Positions 17,898-26,661 of a stretch of DNA of 64,000 bases are shown here, one piece after another; position 1 is the stretch's first letter, and each line of letters starts with the position of its first letter. The translations under genes were made by a program, and so were the position numbers. The notes beneath the pieces were generated by a model that was not told the DNA's origin, did no database searches, and was given only the letters and a program-made list of their open reading frames with translations. This DNA is from Microcaldota archaeon (GTDB taxonomy: Archaea; Micrarchaeota; Micrarchaeia; Norongarragalinales; UBA97), in NCBI GenBank assembly GCA_016194335.1, contig JACQBR010000011.1, positions 1 to 64,000 on the forward strand, given 5' to 3'.

Positions 17898-18794
17898 TCA
17901 ACTCCTCCGGCTTTCCCCTGGCTTTTTTTCGGGAGCTACAAGGCCGTAGAGGAAGGTGGCGATGTCAATCCCGCCGGGCGGCTTGAATTCGCGCAGGTCC
18001 GAAAGCGACCCTGAAAACGGCCCGAGGCTTGCCTTAGTCGGGTCATCAACATGGAGAATCTTGTAACGCAAAGTGAGCGGCACTCGCGTTGACAAAGGAG
18101 TTTTCGGATTTTCGGAAGTGCCGAAATGTCCCTGGAATTCCAAGAGCTTTTGGCGCACGCCGTCATTCGCAACCGTTTCCGGGCTTACCCCGCGCAATTT
18201 TTCTATGATTGTCTGGACATCGGGGTGCCGGAGAATGAAGGAATTGACGCGATCCATCGCCTTGGCGGCCTCCCCACTGCTGTCGGTGTGAAGCATGAGG
18301 AAAATCTCGTCCCCTCCCTTCCTAACGACCACATCCTCGTTGCGGAGCTTGGAAGTGAGCGTCTCTGCGATTGCGCGCAACGCCTTGTCGCCCGCAGTGT
18401 CTCCGGCAAGGTCGTTAACCATCTTAAGGCCCTGAAAATCAGTTCCCACAAAAGACACGGCGCGCCCCAATCTCGCCACTCCAGGCAGTTTCTTGGGCAC
18501 AAGCACGCTCCTAACGAAGGCAAAATTGTGCAGGCCGGTAAGCCCGTCTTTCATCGAGCGGATCCTGTTCCATTCGTTAAGCCGCAAAAGAGCCTCTTCG
18601 CCCCAATTAGGGATGCCTGCACCCTCTTCGCCCCTGGAGAAAGCCAGCCTTTTGGCCCTCAACTCATCAAGCCTATCCCGATTGACGTCCTCCAGCGTGC
18701 GCCGCTTCCTGACAGGCTTGGCGCCTTTTTTTCCGTTCGGCAATTTATTTTCACATCCTTTATAGCTCAAACGCCCTTGCGGGCGGATCTTCAT
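17898..18794 (-). CDS. GGDEF-domain protein, possible diguanylate cyclase
   Basis: Residues about 80-180 form a GGDEF domain: KDGLTGLHNFAF, FVGTDFQGLKMVNDLAGDTAGD with the metal/substrate Asp, and RKGGDEIFLML as the active-site loop (GGDEI, not the commoner GGDEF). The N-terminal 75 residues are basic with no sensor domain or membrane segment; about 110 C-terminal residues are of unknown type. If active it would make cyclic di-GMP or a related dinucleotide. GGDEF proteins are rare in archaea. It is divergent from the KaiC-like gene and shares a TATA region (about 18813-18819). A CGGAGGAG/CTCCTCCG hairpin spans the stop codon. Confidence 0.8.
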   Translation of the reverse strand: MKIRPQGRLSYKGCENKLPNGKKGAKPVRKRRTLEDVNRDRLDELRAKRLAFSRGEEGAGIPNWGEEALLRLNEWNRIRSMKDGLTGLHNFAFVRSVLVPKKLPGVARLGRAVSFVGTDFQGLKMVNDLAGDTAGDKALRAIAETLTSKLRNEDVVVRKGGDEIFLMLHTDSSGEAAKAMDRVNSFILRHPDVQTIIEKLRGVSPETVANDGVRQKLLEFQGHFGTSENPKTPLSTRVPLTLRYKILHVDDPTKASLGPFSGSLSDLREFKPPGGIDIATFLYGLVAPEKKPGESRRS

Positions 18795-18857
18795 CAATTA
18801 CTGCCAAATACGTTTAAAAGCGCTGGGGGAGTAATGGCTACCGGTGAGTAGCGCTTA

Positions 18858-19568
18858 ATGCCTTCAGCTCTGGAGAGGGTGCCCACGGGAATCGCGGGGC
18901 TGGACCAGATTACCAACGGCGGCTTCCTTCGAGGCAGCACCGTGCTCTTAAGCGGCGAGGCGGGATGCGGAAAAACGATCCTCTCGCTGCAGTTCCTCTA
19001 CAACGGCGCGCTTGACGGCGAGCCGGGGCTTTACGTGACGGTGGAGGAGCCGGACATCGACCTGTTCTGGAACATGAAGAACTTCGGCTGGGACCTCGTG
19101 ACGCTGGATGAGAAGAACCTCTTCCACCCCTTCAAGCTCGACATGTTCGAGCGCTGCGACGATTTCGTGAAAATCGACGAGACGGTGCAGAAGCTTGCCG
19201 AAGTGGTCGACCAGACTGCGGCAAAAAGGGTGGTAATCGACTCCCTCACCGCATTCACGCTCTACAGCGGCGACAGGCAGAAAATCCGCTACATGGTGCA
19301 CAACCTCGCGTCGATGCTGCGGAAGAAGAAAGTGACTTCCATACTCACCTGCGAAATCAAGAGGGGGCAGATAAGCAGGTTCGGGGTCGAGGACTTCATC
19401 GCCGACGGGGTCATCATGCTCTACAACCAGCCGGCCAACCGCGCCATCCACGTCCGCAAGCTCCGCGGGGTGAGGCACGACAGCACAATCCACCCTTACT
19501 TCATCGGCGGGAAGGGAATCGAAGTGCAGGCGAACGAGCAGGTAATGTGGGACTCGGTGAACAGATGA
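18858..19568 (+). CDS. KaiC-like RecA-superfamily ATPase
   Basis: A single-domain 236-residue KaiC/RadA-type ATPase. It starts with the PTGIAGLDQITNGG block, then Walker A GEAGCGKT (about 35-42), ETVQKLAEV, Walker B RVVIDSLTAF and IRGQ-like KRGQISRFGVEDF, ending in the RKLRGVRHDSTIHPY block typical of this family. Archaea carry many such proteins, used in signalling and often tied to motility or gene regulation; the partner here is unknown. A GGTGAG ribosome site precedes ATG 18858. The divergent GGDEF gene suggests a shared signalling role (inference from position). Confidence 0.85.
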   Translation: MPSALERVPTGIAGLDQITNGGFLRGSTVLLSGEAGCGKTILSLQFLYNGALDGEPGLYVTVEEPDIDLFWNMKNFGWDLVTLDEKNLFHPFKLDMFERCDDFVKIDETVQKLAEVVDQTAAKRVVIDSLTAFTLYSGDRQKIRYMVHNLASMLRKKKVTSILTCEIKRGQISRFGVEDFIADGVIMLYNQPANRAIHVRKLRGVRHDSTIHPYFIGGKGIEVQANEQVMWDSVNR

Positions 19569-19754
19569 GTTTTGCGCGCAAGCTTTAAATCGGCGCGCCG
19601 GTTTTCTTCACGGCATGATGCAATAGGCGTACGTGCACGAAGGCATTGCAAGAAGGCTTTGAAATCCGGAGGCCGCAGCCAGCCTCCCGGCTATGCTTAA
19701 ATAGCTGGAAGCGCTAATTAACGCCGATGAAGAGAACGGAACAGGCGGGCCGAA

Positions 19755-20474
19755 ATGGATAAAGCCGAATCCAAACCCAAAGCCCCAGCGAAGGCTGCGG
19801 GAGCCAAGGCATCGTCAAACTCAATGTGGATTGCCGCAGCGGCAGTCCTCATTCTCCTGTTGCTGGGCGCGATGCGATTCGGCCTCGTCGGCCTCAACCC
19901 CGGCCAATCAGGAAGCGGGCCGGACGGGAACCAAATTATTTCAAGCGCAACGCCTGCCGTTTTTGCAACCTCGAAGCCCAAGGTGGTAAACCCCCCCACG
20001 CCGATTCCAGCTGCAAGGGCAACCTCGACACAGGGGCCCACGGCGCAGGCTGTGGCATCATCAATCCCAAGCGCAACCCCGGAGCCTGCGACCGCATCCA
20101 CTTCTCCAGCGCCAAGCCCAGAGATTCCACCCTCGCCGCCGGGAACTGCCGCTCCAAGCCCTGCAAATTCACCTGCGCCGCAGTCAGCGACGCCAACGCC
20201 ATTTGCGGGCGGGGTCAAACGCGTCTACACTGGCGAATCGTTCCCATTCAACGGCAATGCAATCAGCCTCGTGAAGATTGCGCCCCTTAACGGCGGAAGC
20301 ACGCAATACGCGTTCATAGAGATAGGCGACTCTTCCGGAACGCGGCTGGACTACTTCACCCTCTCGAAAGCCTCCACGCCTTACGACCGCAACGGAATGC
20401 AGATTTCAATAAAGGAAATCTACTTTGCCGGCGACAACGCCACTTCCGTCGACATGGAACTGAAGGCAACCTGA
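19755..20474 (+). CDS. Membrane-anchored protein with Pro/Ser/Thr-rich stalk and novel C-terminal domain
   Basis: A basic cytoplasmic start of about 23 residues, one membrane helix (WIAAAAVLILLLLGAM, about 25-40), then a 100-residue stalk rich in Pro, Ser, Thr and Ala, and a C-terminal domain of about 85 residues. That domain is homologous to the C-terminus of the HTH regulator at 28626: both share GT(R/K)LDYF and the YxRNG block, followed by a beta-strand. No known domain is recognised. The stalk looks like an extracellular, possibly glycosylated spacer. TATA-like TTAAATAG lies near 19696. Function unknown; the shared domain suggests a common ligand. Confidence 0.75.
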   Translation: MDKAESKPKAPAKAAGAKASSNSMWIAAAAVLILLLLGAMRFGLVGLNPGQSGSGPDGNQIISSATPAVFATSKPKVVNPPTPIPAARATSTQGPTAQAVASSIPSATPEPATASTSPAPSPEIPPSPPGTAAPSPANSPAPQSATPTPFAGGVKRVYTGESFPFNGNAISLVKIAPLNGGSTQYAFIEIGDSSGTRLDYFTLSKASTPYDRNGMQISIKEIYFAGDNATSVDMELKAT

Positions 20475-20609
20475 TTTTCTAGCGAAGTTTGCAAATGCTC
20501 ATTTGGCGCTTGCCCAGGGCGCTTAGATTTTTTCCTTTAGTTTCGGCAAGCTTGTCAAGAAGCGTTTTTAAGGTGGCTCTGTCAAGATATATTCGGGTGA
20601 TGGTAAGGG

Positions 20610-20801
20610 ATGGACAACTACGAGTTTTACGTTTCTTCCAGTCTTGAGAAATACGTCGGCCAGTGGATAGCGGTCGTTGACGGCAGGGTTGTTGCCAACG
20701 GGGAGAATGCCAAGGCAGTTTACGACACTTCCAGAAAGGCTTTTCCAGCCAAAACCCCTCTCCTCACCTGCGTTCCGAAGTCCATTGCAATGATTCTCTG
20801 A
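20610..20801 (+). CDS. DUF5678-like small protein
   Basis: A 63-residue protein with the pattern YVGQWIAVVDGRVVANGENA and a C-terminal VPK, which matches the small DUF5678 family. Function is not known. GGTAAGG precedes the ATG. The gene for a retropepsin-like protein follows 19 bases later, and these two families are often found together, so they probably form one operon. Confidence 0.7.
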   Translation: MDNYEFYVSSSLEKYVGQWIAVVDGRVVANGENAKAVYDTSRKAFPAKTPLLTCVPKSIAMIL

Positions 20802-20820
20802 GTGATAACGAGGAGGTTTC

Positions 20821-21255
20821 GTGGCCCTGAGGTTCCGTTACAAATCCATCGAGAGGCCCGAGCCGCTTGGGCCAAAGGCGCTTCCCGTAATCCCCATCAC
20901 CTACTTTGGCAAGAGCGCCGAGTCGTTCGAAAGCGCCCCAATCCTCGATTCGGGCGCAGATTTTTCAGTCATCTTCAAGGAACACGCTGAAATCCTCGGA
21001 ATCGACTTGAGCAAGTGCGAGGAAACGGAGTGCCAGGGAATAGGCGGAAAGGTAAAAGCGTGGAAAACGAAAATACCGGTAAGGCTCAAAGGAAAAGGCG
21101 AACACCGCTCGTTCAACCTGGAAATTCCAGCCATGATCCTGGAAAAACAAGCCGCAAACCACCCGCTCCTAATAGGCCGTGCTGGCTTCTTCGAACAATT
21201 TGAAATATGCTTCAACGAGAAAGAGCGTACAATAACCCTGAAGTCAACCCAATAG
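20821..21255 (+). CDS. Retropepsin-like aspartic protease domain protein
   Basis: A 144-residue single-domain protein with the catalytic motif DSGADFSVI (about 42-50, the DSG(A/T) triad of clan AA proteases), a flap-like GIGGKVKAW strand and the second conserved block LLIGRAGFFEQFEICF near the C-terminus. Retropepsin-like enzymes act as homodimers; the substrate is unknown. The start is GTG 20821 with a strong AGGAGG four bases before it. It follows the DUF5678 gene directly and may process it or a shared partner. Confidence 0.75.
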   Translation: MALRFRYKSIERPEPLGPKALPVIPITYFGKSAESFESAPILDSGADFSVIFKEHAEILGIDLSKCEETECQGIGGKVKAWKTKIPVRLKGKGEHRSFNLEIPAMILEKQAANHPLLIGRAGFFEQFEICFNEKERTITLKSTQ

Positions 21256-21456
21256 CGCGATTGACACTATAGGATTCGGCACGCTAATGCGGCAAAATAC
21301 GCCTTGCCCTCTCAACATACCCCTGGGGCGCTGACCCTTCCTGCCGAGTTTTACCAAATTCAGCCCCTCGCAAAATTCTGGAGGGAAAGACACCACTATG
21401 GGACGCACTTGAGGCACTTGCATGATTCTCGCCAGTTTGGCAGGTTCTGTTTTTGG
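21256..21456. other. Intergenic, no feature seen
   Basis: The stretch between the convergent protease and aminotransferase genes has no supported gene, repeat or hairpin. Confidence 0.4.
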
Positions 21457-22650
21457 TCAGAAATGTATCTCAAATAGAGGCGCGATTTCCGAAAGCCTCT
21501 CCACCGCCACTTCCAGGCGCTTCTCGTTTTGCGTGAGGGCGAAACGCACGTATTCCCTGCCGAATTGGCCGAAGCCCGCGCCGGGCGTGCAGACCACGTT
21601 CTTCTCCAGCGCATTTCTGCAGAACTCCACCGCCCCCCCGCCCAAGCGGATCCATAGGTAGAACGTGGAAGGAGGCTTGGTGCAGCGGATGCCGATTGAG
21701 TTGAGGCCGGTGACGAAGGAATTCCGCCTCCGCTCGTACTCGGCCATTATCTGCTCCACTGCGGGAGGGCGTTTGCGCGAAGAATAGGAGGAGAGCGCGG
21801 CAACGGCGGCCTTCTGCAAATAGGCGCTTGAGCCCGAATCGATGTTGCCCTTGATTTTCTTCAGCCCCGCAATCACCTTGGGGTTGCCAGCTGCAAACCC
21901 GCAGCGGTCACCCGTCATGCAGAACGTCTTGGAGAGGGAAATGAATTCAACCGCGCACTCGGGAGCCCCGCTCACTTCCATGATGCCGGGCGCCACGCGG
22001 CCGTCGAAGGTGAATTCGCTGTAGGCATTGTCATAGCAGAGGATGATTCCATTCCCAAGGCAGAAGTCAACAGCTTTCTTCAAAAACTGCTCGCCGGCAG
22101 CAGCTCCCGTGGGGTTGTTGGGATAGTTGAGGTAGAGAAGTTTCGCATCCTTCGCGGCCCGGGCGGGAATGTCCTCGAAAACGGGGAGAAAGCCATTCTC
22201 CTCAAGCAAGGGCATCGCAACGGGAATGCCGTCGCAGAGGAGGGTGGCGCCGTTTTTGTAGACGGTGTAGCCGGGGTCGGGATGCAAGACCGTATCCCCC
22301 GGGTTGACAAAGGCGCGCGCAACATTGGCGATGCCTTCCTTCGAGCCGATGAGGTTGCACACCTGCGTTTCGGCGTCAAGAGAAACGCCGAAGCGCTTTG
22401 AATACCAATCAACGGCGGCACTGCGGAATTCCCTCTCGCCTGCGGAAGACGAGTAGTTGTGGTTGGAGGGGTCCATCGCCTCCTTCGCAAGGGCCGCGCG
22501 GATGAAAAGCGGAGTGGGGATGTCAGGGTCGCCGATGCCGAGGTTGATGACATCCTCCCCCCTCGCCTCCTTTGCCGCAATCGCCTTTTCTATCTCCACG
22601 AAAAGGTAGGGAGGGATGCTCTTGAAACGGTTCGAATATGCTATTTCCAA
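21457..22650 (-). CDS. dapL: PLP-dependent aminotransferase, probable LL-diaminopimelate aminotransferase
   Basis: A 397-residue fold-type I aminotransferase: NLGIGDPDIPTP, the YNYSSSAGEREFRSA-like block, NYPNNPTG, YDNAYSE, and SLSKTFCMTGDRCGFAAGN with the PLP Lys. It would convert tetrahydrodipicolinate and glutamate to LL-diaminopimelate; assignment to DapL rather than a general aspartate aminotransferase rests on its place in the lysine cluster. The start is TTG 22650, after GGTGGT. The promoter region abuts repeat copy B, whose edge leads into a TTTTAATA element. Last gene of the lysine operon direction. Confidence 0.8.
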   Translation of the reverse strand: MEIAYSNRFKSIPPYLFVEIEKAIAAKEARGEDVINLGIGDPDIPTPLFIRAALAKEAMDPSNHNYSSSAGEREFRSAAVDWYSKRFGVSLDAETQVCNLIGSKEGIANVARAFVNPGDTVLHPDPGYTVYKNGATLLCDGIPVAMPLLEENGFLPVFEDIPARAAKDAKLLYLNYPNNPTGAAAGEQFLKKAVDFCLGNGIILCYDNAYSEFTFDGRVAPGIMEVSGAPECAVEFISLSKTFCMTGDRCGFAAGNPKVIAGLKKIKGNIDSGSSAYLQKAAVAALSSYSSRKRPPAVEQIMAEYERRRNSFVTGLNSIGIRCTKPPSTFYLWIRLGGGAVEFCRNALEKNVVCTPGAGFGQFGREYVRFALTQNEKRLEVAVERLSEIAPLFEIHF

Positions 22651-22697
22651 AATACCACCTTCAATCGACAGATTGTTTTTGCTGCAAAATCATTTTA

Positions 22698-22789
22698 ATA
22701 GCAAATCGCATTAATTCTGGAACTTTAGAAGTGCGATTTGCAACTAGCGGATTGCTGGCAATGCTTCATTATCTATGCAATCCGCTATA
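22698..22789 (+). repeat. 92-bp double-hairpin repeat, copy B
   Basis: Inverted copy of 16066-16157 with one mismatch (C at 22764 against the matching base in copy A). It overlaps the lysA stop codon and ends close to the dapL promoter, so it may act as a transcript boundary between the two genes. The two copies flank a 6.5-kb segment in inverted orientation. Confidence 0.85.
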
Positions 22790-24077
22790 ACAGCCTATCG
22801 GGAACGCTCTGCCTTCCAATGAGGTCGCCGACATTCTCCCGCTCGCGAATCAAGTCGGCCTGCCCGCCATTCACCATCACCTCGGCGCAGCGCGGCCGGG
22901 AATTGTATTGAGAGGACATGCCAAAGCCGTACGCGCCGGCGTTGAGCACCGCGATGAGGTCTCCGTCATGCACTGCCGGGAGGGGACGGTCGCGCGCAAT
23001 GTGGTCGGTGTTTTCGCAAATCTGCCCCACGACCGAAGCCGTGCCTTCCACCGGCGCGTTGAGGTTGTTCGCCACAAGAACCACGTGGTAAGCGCCGTAC
23101 ATCGCAGGCCGCAGTAGGGTGTTCATCCCCGCGTCGGTCCCTATGAAGCGCTTTCCGGAATTCTTCACGTGATGCACCCGGGCGAGGAGGACTCCGGCAT
23201 CGCAGACGAAATAACGCCCGGGCTCCACGAGAAGCTGCGGCCGTGCGGAAGCTCCGTCACCGATGTGCTCCTTGAACTTCTCGGTGACCTCCCTGCCCAC
23301 GCGCCCTACATCCAACTCCACCTCACCCGGCCTGTAGGGAACGCCGAAACCCCCTCCGATGTTGATGAAACCGAATTCGATTCCAACCTCGCGGGAGATT
23401 TTCGCCGCAGTGCGGAAAAGCATTTCAGCCACTTGCGGGAAGTATCCGGCGTCAAGCACGTTCGAGCCGGTCATCATGTGAATGCCGAAATTGCAATAGC
23501 CAAGCTCCTTCGCGCGGGCGTAAGCGCCAAGGATGCGGTCTTCGGAAATGCCGAACTTTACCTCGGGCCCGGCAAACACCAGCTTTTCCATCCCGCCCCT
23601 GCCCAAGCCGGGATTGAAGCGGAAGCATATGCCTGCAATGTCCGATGGCTTTGCGACTTTTGCAAGCTTCTCCAGAAGCGGCGCGTCGTCAAGATTGACC
23701 GTCACCCCGTTCTCCCCGGCGAATTTCAATTCCTCAAGCGAATTGTAATTGCCCGTGTAGAGCAGGTCCTTGCGTGAAAAGCCGGCCTTGAGCGCGAGGG
23801 CAATCTCGCTTGGCGCGGAACAGTCGGCACCCGCCCCTTCGCTTCGCAAGACCGAAAGCACGCTGAGGTTGTTGTTCGCCTTCACGGCGTAATAGGCGCG
23901 GAAGTTTGAATAGTGCCGTGCGAACGCGTCCTTGAGGCGGCGGTAATTCTCGCGCATGCGGCTCTCGCTCATCACGTAAACCGGCGTGCCGAATTTCCCG
24001 GCAATCTCCATTGAACTGCAGCCGTCGATGAAAAGCGTCCCGCCACGGTTCTCCAGCTGGCCTTCAATCGCAAGCAT
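22785..24077 (-). CDS. lysA: Diaminopimelate decarboxylase
   Basis: PLP-dependent decarboxylation of meso-diaminopimelate to lysine. The family blocks are YAVKANNN (PLP Lys at about 65), FRFNPGLG, NIGGGFGVPYRPG, EPGRYFVCDAG, CENTDH with the dimer-interface Cys, and NAGAYGFGMSSQYNSRPR. The length of 430 residues is normal and the start is ATG 24077. It lies 44 bases after asd. The stop overlaps repeat copy B. An epimerase (DapF), needed to turn LL- into meso-diaminopimelate, is not encoded in the window. Confidence 0.94.
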   Translation of the reverse strand: MLAIEGQLENRGGTLFIDGCSSMEIAGKFGTPVYVMSESRMRENYRRLKDAFARHYSNFRAYYAVKANNNLSVLSVLRSEGAGADCSAPSEIALALKAGFSRKDLLYTGNYNSLEELKFAGENGVTVNLDDAPLLEKLAKVAKPSDIAGICFRFNPGLGRGGMEKLVFAGPEVKFGISEDRILGAYARAKELGYCNFGIHMMTGSNVLDAGYFPQVAEMLFRTAAKISREVGIEFGFINIGGGFGVPYRPGEVELDVGRVGREVTEKFKEHIGDGASARPQLLVEPGRYFVCDAGVLLARVHHVKNSGKRFIGTDAGMNTLLRPAMYGAYHVVLVANNLNAPVEGTASVVGQICENTDHIARDRPLPAVHDGDLIAVLNAGAYGFGMSSQYNSRPRCAEVMVNGGQADLIRERENVGDLIGRQSVPDRLL

Positions 24078-24121
24078 CTTCCCAAATCACCCTCGAAACA
24101 GTCAACCGCTTACCATTCATT

Positions 24122-25162
24122 TCATTTCAGATAGCCTTTAAGTTCCAGAAGCTCGGCAAGCCACACCGCTCCCGCGGCCGCGCCCATTTTGGTATTGTGG
24201 GAGAGAAGGACGTATTTGAGGCCGAGTACCGGGTCGGCACGGATGCGCCCCACGCTCGTTGTCAGGCCGTTGCCCTCGTTCCTGTCTAGGCGTGGCTGCG
24301 GCCGGGAGGCGTCCTCGAAAACGCGGATGAGCCTGCTGGGAGTGGAGCGGGTGCGATATTTGGGCAGGAAACCGCTCATTGCGGCAGCCGCCTCCTGCGG
24401 GGAGGGCGTTTTTTCAAACGAGGCGAAAACCGTTTCCGTGTGCCCCTCCAGCACGGGCACGCGAGTGCAGGTGCAGGAAACGGCAAGTGAGGGCAGCCCG
24501 AGGATTTTCCTCGTCTCGGCCTCGACCTTCTCCTCCTCGCCGGCGATGAACGGGATTACGTTGTCGGTAATGTCAAGGGCAGCCACGCCGGGGCTGCGGC
24601 CCGCCCCTGAAACCGCCTGCATCGAAGTCATCACCACCGAACGCAGGCCGAACGCGCCGGAAAGGGGCTTGAGCGTGATGGCCAAACCCGTGGTGGTGCA
24701 GTTGGGAATCGGGGTGATAAACCCGTCCCAACCCCTCTGCTCCCTCTGCGAGTCAATCAGGCCGACATCGTCGGGATTGACCTGCGGGATGACGAGGGGC
24801 ACGTCGCTTTCGCAACGGAATGCAGAAGCTGTGCTCACCACCCCGCAGTGCTCGGCGAATTTCGGCTCGAGCGTTCGGGCCGCGTCGCTTTCGATGCAGG
24901 AGAGAACCAAATCCACGTCCCGCGGGTCGAGCGACGAAGCGTCCGACACGGCCATCCCGCCAATTCCTGCGGGCATCTCCCCGTCGGCATGCCAGCCCAG
25001 AACCCCGCCGCGGGCGATGGCATCGGAGTATTTTTTGCCAGCTGACTTTTCGGACGCCGCAAGCGAAACTATCTCGAATTGCGGATGGCCCAAAAGCGCG
25101 TTGATTGCCTGCTGGCCCACCACGCCGGTTGCGCCGACGATTGCAACGGAAAGTTTTTTCAT
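24122..25162 (-). CDS. asd: Aspartate-semialdehyde dehydrogenase
   Basis: NADP-dependent reduction of aspartyl phosphate. The N-terminal GATGVVGQQ Rossmann motif, SASAFR, the active-site PNCTTTGLA (Cys in PNC) and RVPVLEGHTE with the substrate His region place it in the archaeal/fungal-type branch (346 residues). It overlaps the lysC stop as ATGA and precedes lysA, so the three genes are one unit. The product feeds lysine and also threonine and methionine synthesis. Confidence 0.93.
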   Translation of the reverse strand: MKKLSVAIVGATGVVGQQAINALLGHPQFEIVSLAASEKSAGKKYSDAIARGGVLGWHADGEMPAGIGGMAVSDASSLDPRDVDLVLSCIESDAARTLEPKFAEHCGVVSTASAFRCESDVPLVIPQVNPDDVGLIDSQREQRGWDGFITPIPNCTTTGLAITLKPLSGAFGLRSVVMTSMQAVSGAGRSPGVAALDITDNVIPFIAGEEEKVEAETRKILGLPSLAVSCTCTRVPVLEGHTETVFASFEKTPSPQEAAAAMSGFLPKYRTRSTPSRLIRVFEDASRPQPRLDRNEGNGLTTSVGRIRADPVLGLKYVLLSHNTKMGAAAGAVWLAELLELKGYLK

Positions 25163-26604
25163 TGGGAAAGCTGCACCCTTGTTCTCTCTTCCGGACTGCC
25201 GGCAACTCCGACCGCTGCGCCTTCTCCCACGCCGACGCCAACACTTGCATCAACTCCGGAATCAACCGCCCCAAACCCGGCGGCATTGCCGAAAAACTCG
25301 TCGTGAATCGCCCTCACGGCAGTTTCGTAATCGCCTTGGGAAACCACGAGCGAGAGGTCGATTTCGCCAGCGCCTTGGGAAACCATCTCAACGCCAACGC
25401 CAGCTTTGGCAAGGGAAGAGAACACGCGCGAGACGCAGCGGGGATGGCGCTTGAGCCCTGCGCCCACCACGCCCACGAGGGAAAGGCCGGCCTTGTGGTT
25501 GAGGTTGAACTTGGAAATGCCCTCCATCCCCCCAAGCGCCCCAAGCGCACCCTCCAAGTCCTTGCCGTCGATGGTGAAGGACATGTTTGCCTGGGCAGTT
25601 GCGATTACGTCAACTGGAATGCCGACCTGCGCCACTTGGGAAAGGATGGCCGACGCGATTCCCGACGAGCCGACGAACTCCTCGCCGGAAACGCTGAGCA
25701 CCGCAATGCCGGTCTTGCCCGCAATAGAGGCGATTTCCTTCCTCGCATTGTCCTCGCTTATGAGTGTCCCCCGCTTTTGGGGCGCGAGAAAGTTTCTCAC
25801 CTCGGCAACCGCCCCGGTGCCCCACAACGGCTCCAACGCACAAGGGTGCAGTATCTTCGCCCCGAACCGGCACACCTCGCTCGCCTCCTCGAAACACATT
25901 TCGCGCACAAGGCTGGCGCTCCCCGCCACCCGAGGGTCGGCGGTCATGAACCCGTCAACATTCTTCCAAAATTCAACCTTTTCAGCCCCAATCGCCCTTG
26001 CGACGCAAGACGCCGAGTAGTCCCCGCCCCCGCGGCCGAAGAGCCTCACCTCCCCGCCCCCGCCCATCCCGTAAAAGCCGGTGACGACGCTGCGTTCGGG
26101 CGGTTTTACGGTCCGCTCAAAATCGCAGCGGGAGTTGAGAAAATCCCCTTTTGCCGCGAAGCCGTTTTCGGAGGGCCACGCCGAAAAATCGGGAAGATGC
26201 GAAGAGAGGATGTGGGCGGAAAGGAATTCCCCGCGGGAGAGGACAAGCGCGTAAAGCCGCCCGCTGTACTCGCGGGTGTATCCCACGCCCGTGAGAATCT
26301 TCTCAATGTCGGAAAAGACCGAGTCGATTTGTTTGGATGCCGCGGCGAAATGGCCTCCCACCTTCCCTCCATCAGGATAATTGCCTTCAAGCGCATTCCG
26401 GTGCTTCTCCTTGAGCGCAAAAAGGGCGTTGCTAAACGACTTCCCCTCCCTCGCCGCATGAAGCAGGGAGATGAGCTCGTCAGTCACCCCGCCCATTGCA
26501 GAAACCACCACGCAGTAGGGCTTGCTCGCCCGAACTATCGCCGCGGTGCGCCCGTAATCGGCTGCGCTTGATAGGATTCCCCCGCCGAATTTCTGCACTA
26601 GCAT
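25159..26604 (-). CDS. lysC: Aspartate kinase with ACT domains
   Basis: Phosphorylates aspartate, the first committed step. It begins VQKFGGGIL (the usual family VxKFGGTS varied at the last positions), with GFYGMGGGGEVRLFGRGGGDYSA as the nucleotide/aspartate region and WKNVDGFMTADPR near the middle. Two ACT domains follow (about 300-450), which normally mediate lysine feedback. The C-terminal tail of about 40 residues, rich in Gly and Val (GVGVGEGAAVGVAG), is unusual. ATG 26604 is chosen over TTG 26619. The stop overlaps asd. Confidence 0.9.
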   Translation of the reverse strand: MLVQKFGGGILSSAADYGRTAAIVRASKPYCVVVSAMGGVTDELISLLHAAREGKSFSNALFALKEKHRNALEGNYPDGGKVGGHFAAASKQIDSVFSDIEKILTGVGYTREYSGRLYALVLSRGEFLSAHILSSHLPDFSAWPSENGFAAKGDFLNSRCDFERTVKPPERSVVTGFYGMGGGGEVRLFGRGGGDYSASCVARAIGAEKVEFWKNVDGFMTADPRVAGSASLVREMCFEEASEVCRFGAKILHPCALEPLWGTGAVAEVRNFLAPQKRGTLISEDNARKEIASIAGKTGIAVLSVSGEEFVGSSGIASAILSQVAQVGIPVDVIATAQANMSFTIDGKDLEGALGALGGMEGISKFNLNHKAGLSLVGVVGAGLKRHPRCVSRVFSSLAKAGVGVEMVSQGAGEIDLSLVVSQGDYETAVRAIHDEFFGNAAGFGAVDSGVDASVGVGVGEGAAVGVAGSPEERTRVQLSQ

Positions 26605-26661
26605 TTGTGAAAACCTCAAACTGCCCCCCCGTCAAACCGGAAGGCAATGCGGGCGCTTTTT

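Noticed and set aside
23169-26571. Long plus-strand open frames (200-490 residues) opposite lysA, asd and lysC
   Set aside because: They are antisense shadows in a GC-rich genome; the minus-strand frames carry all the family motifs.
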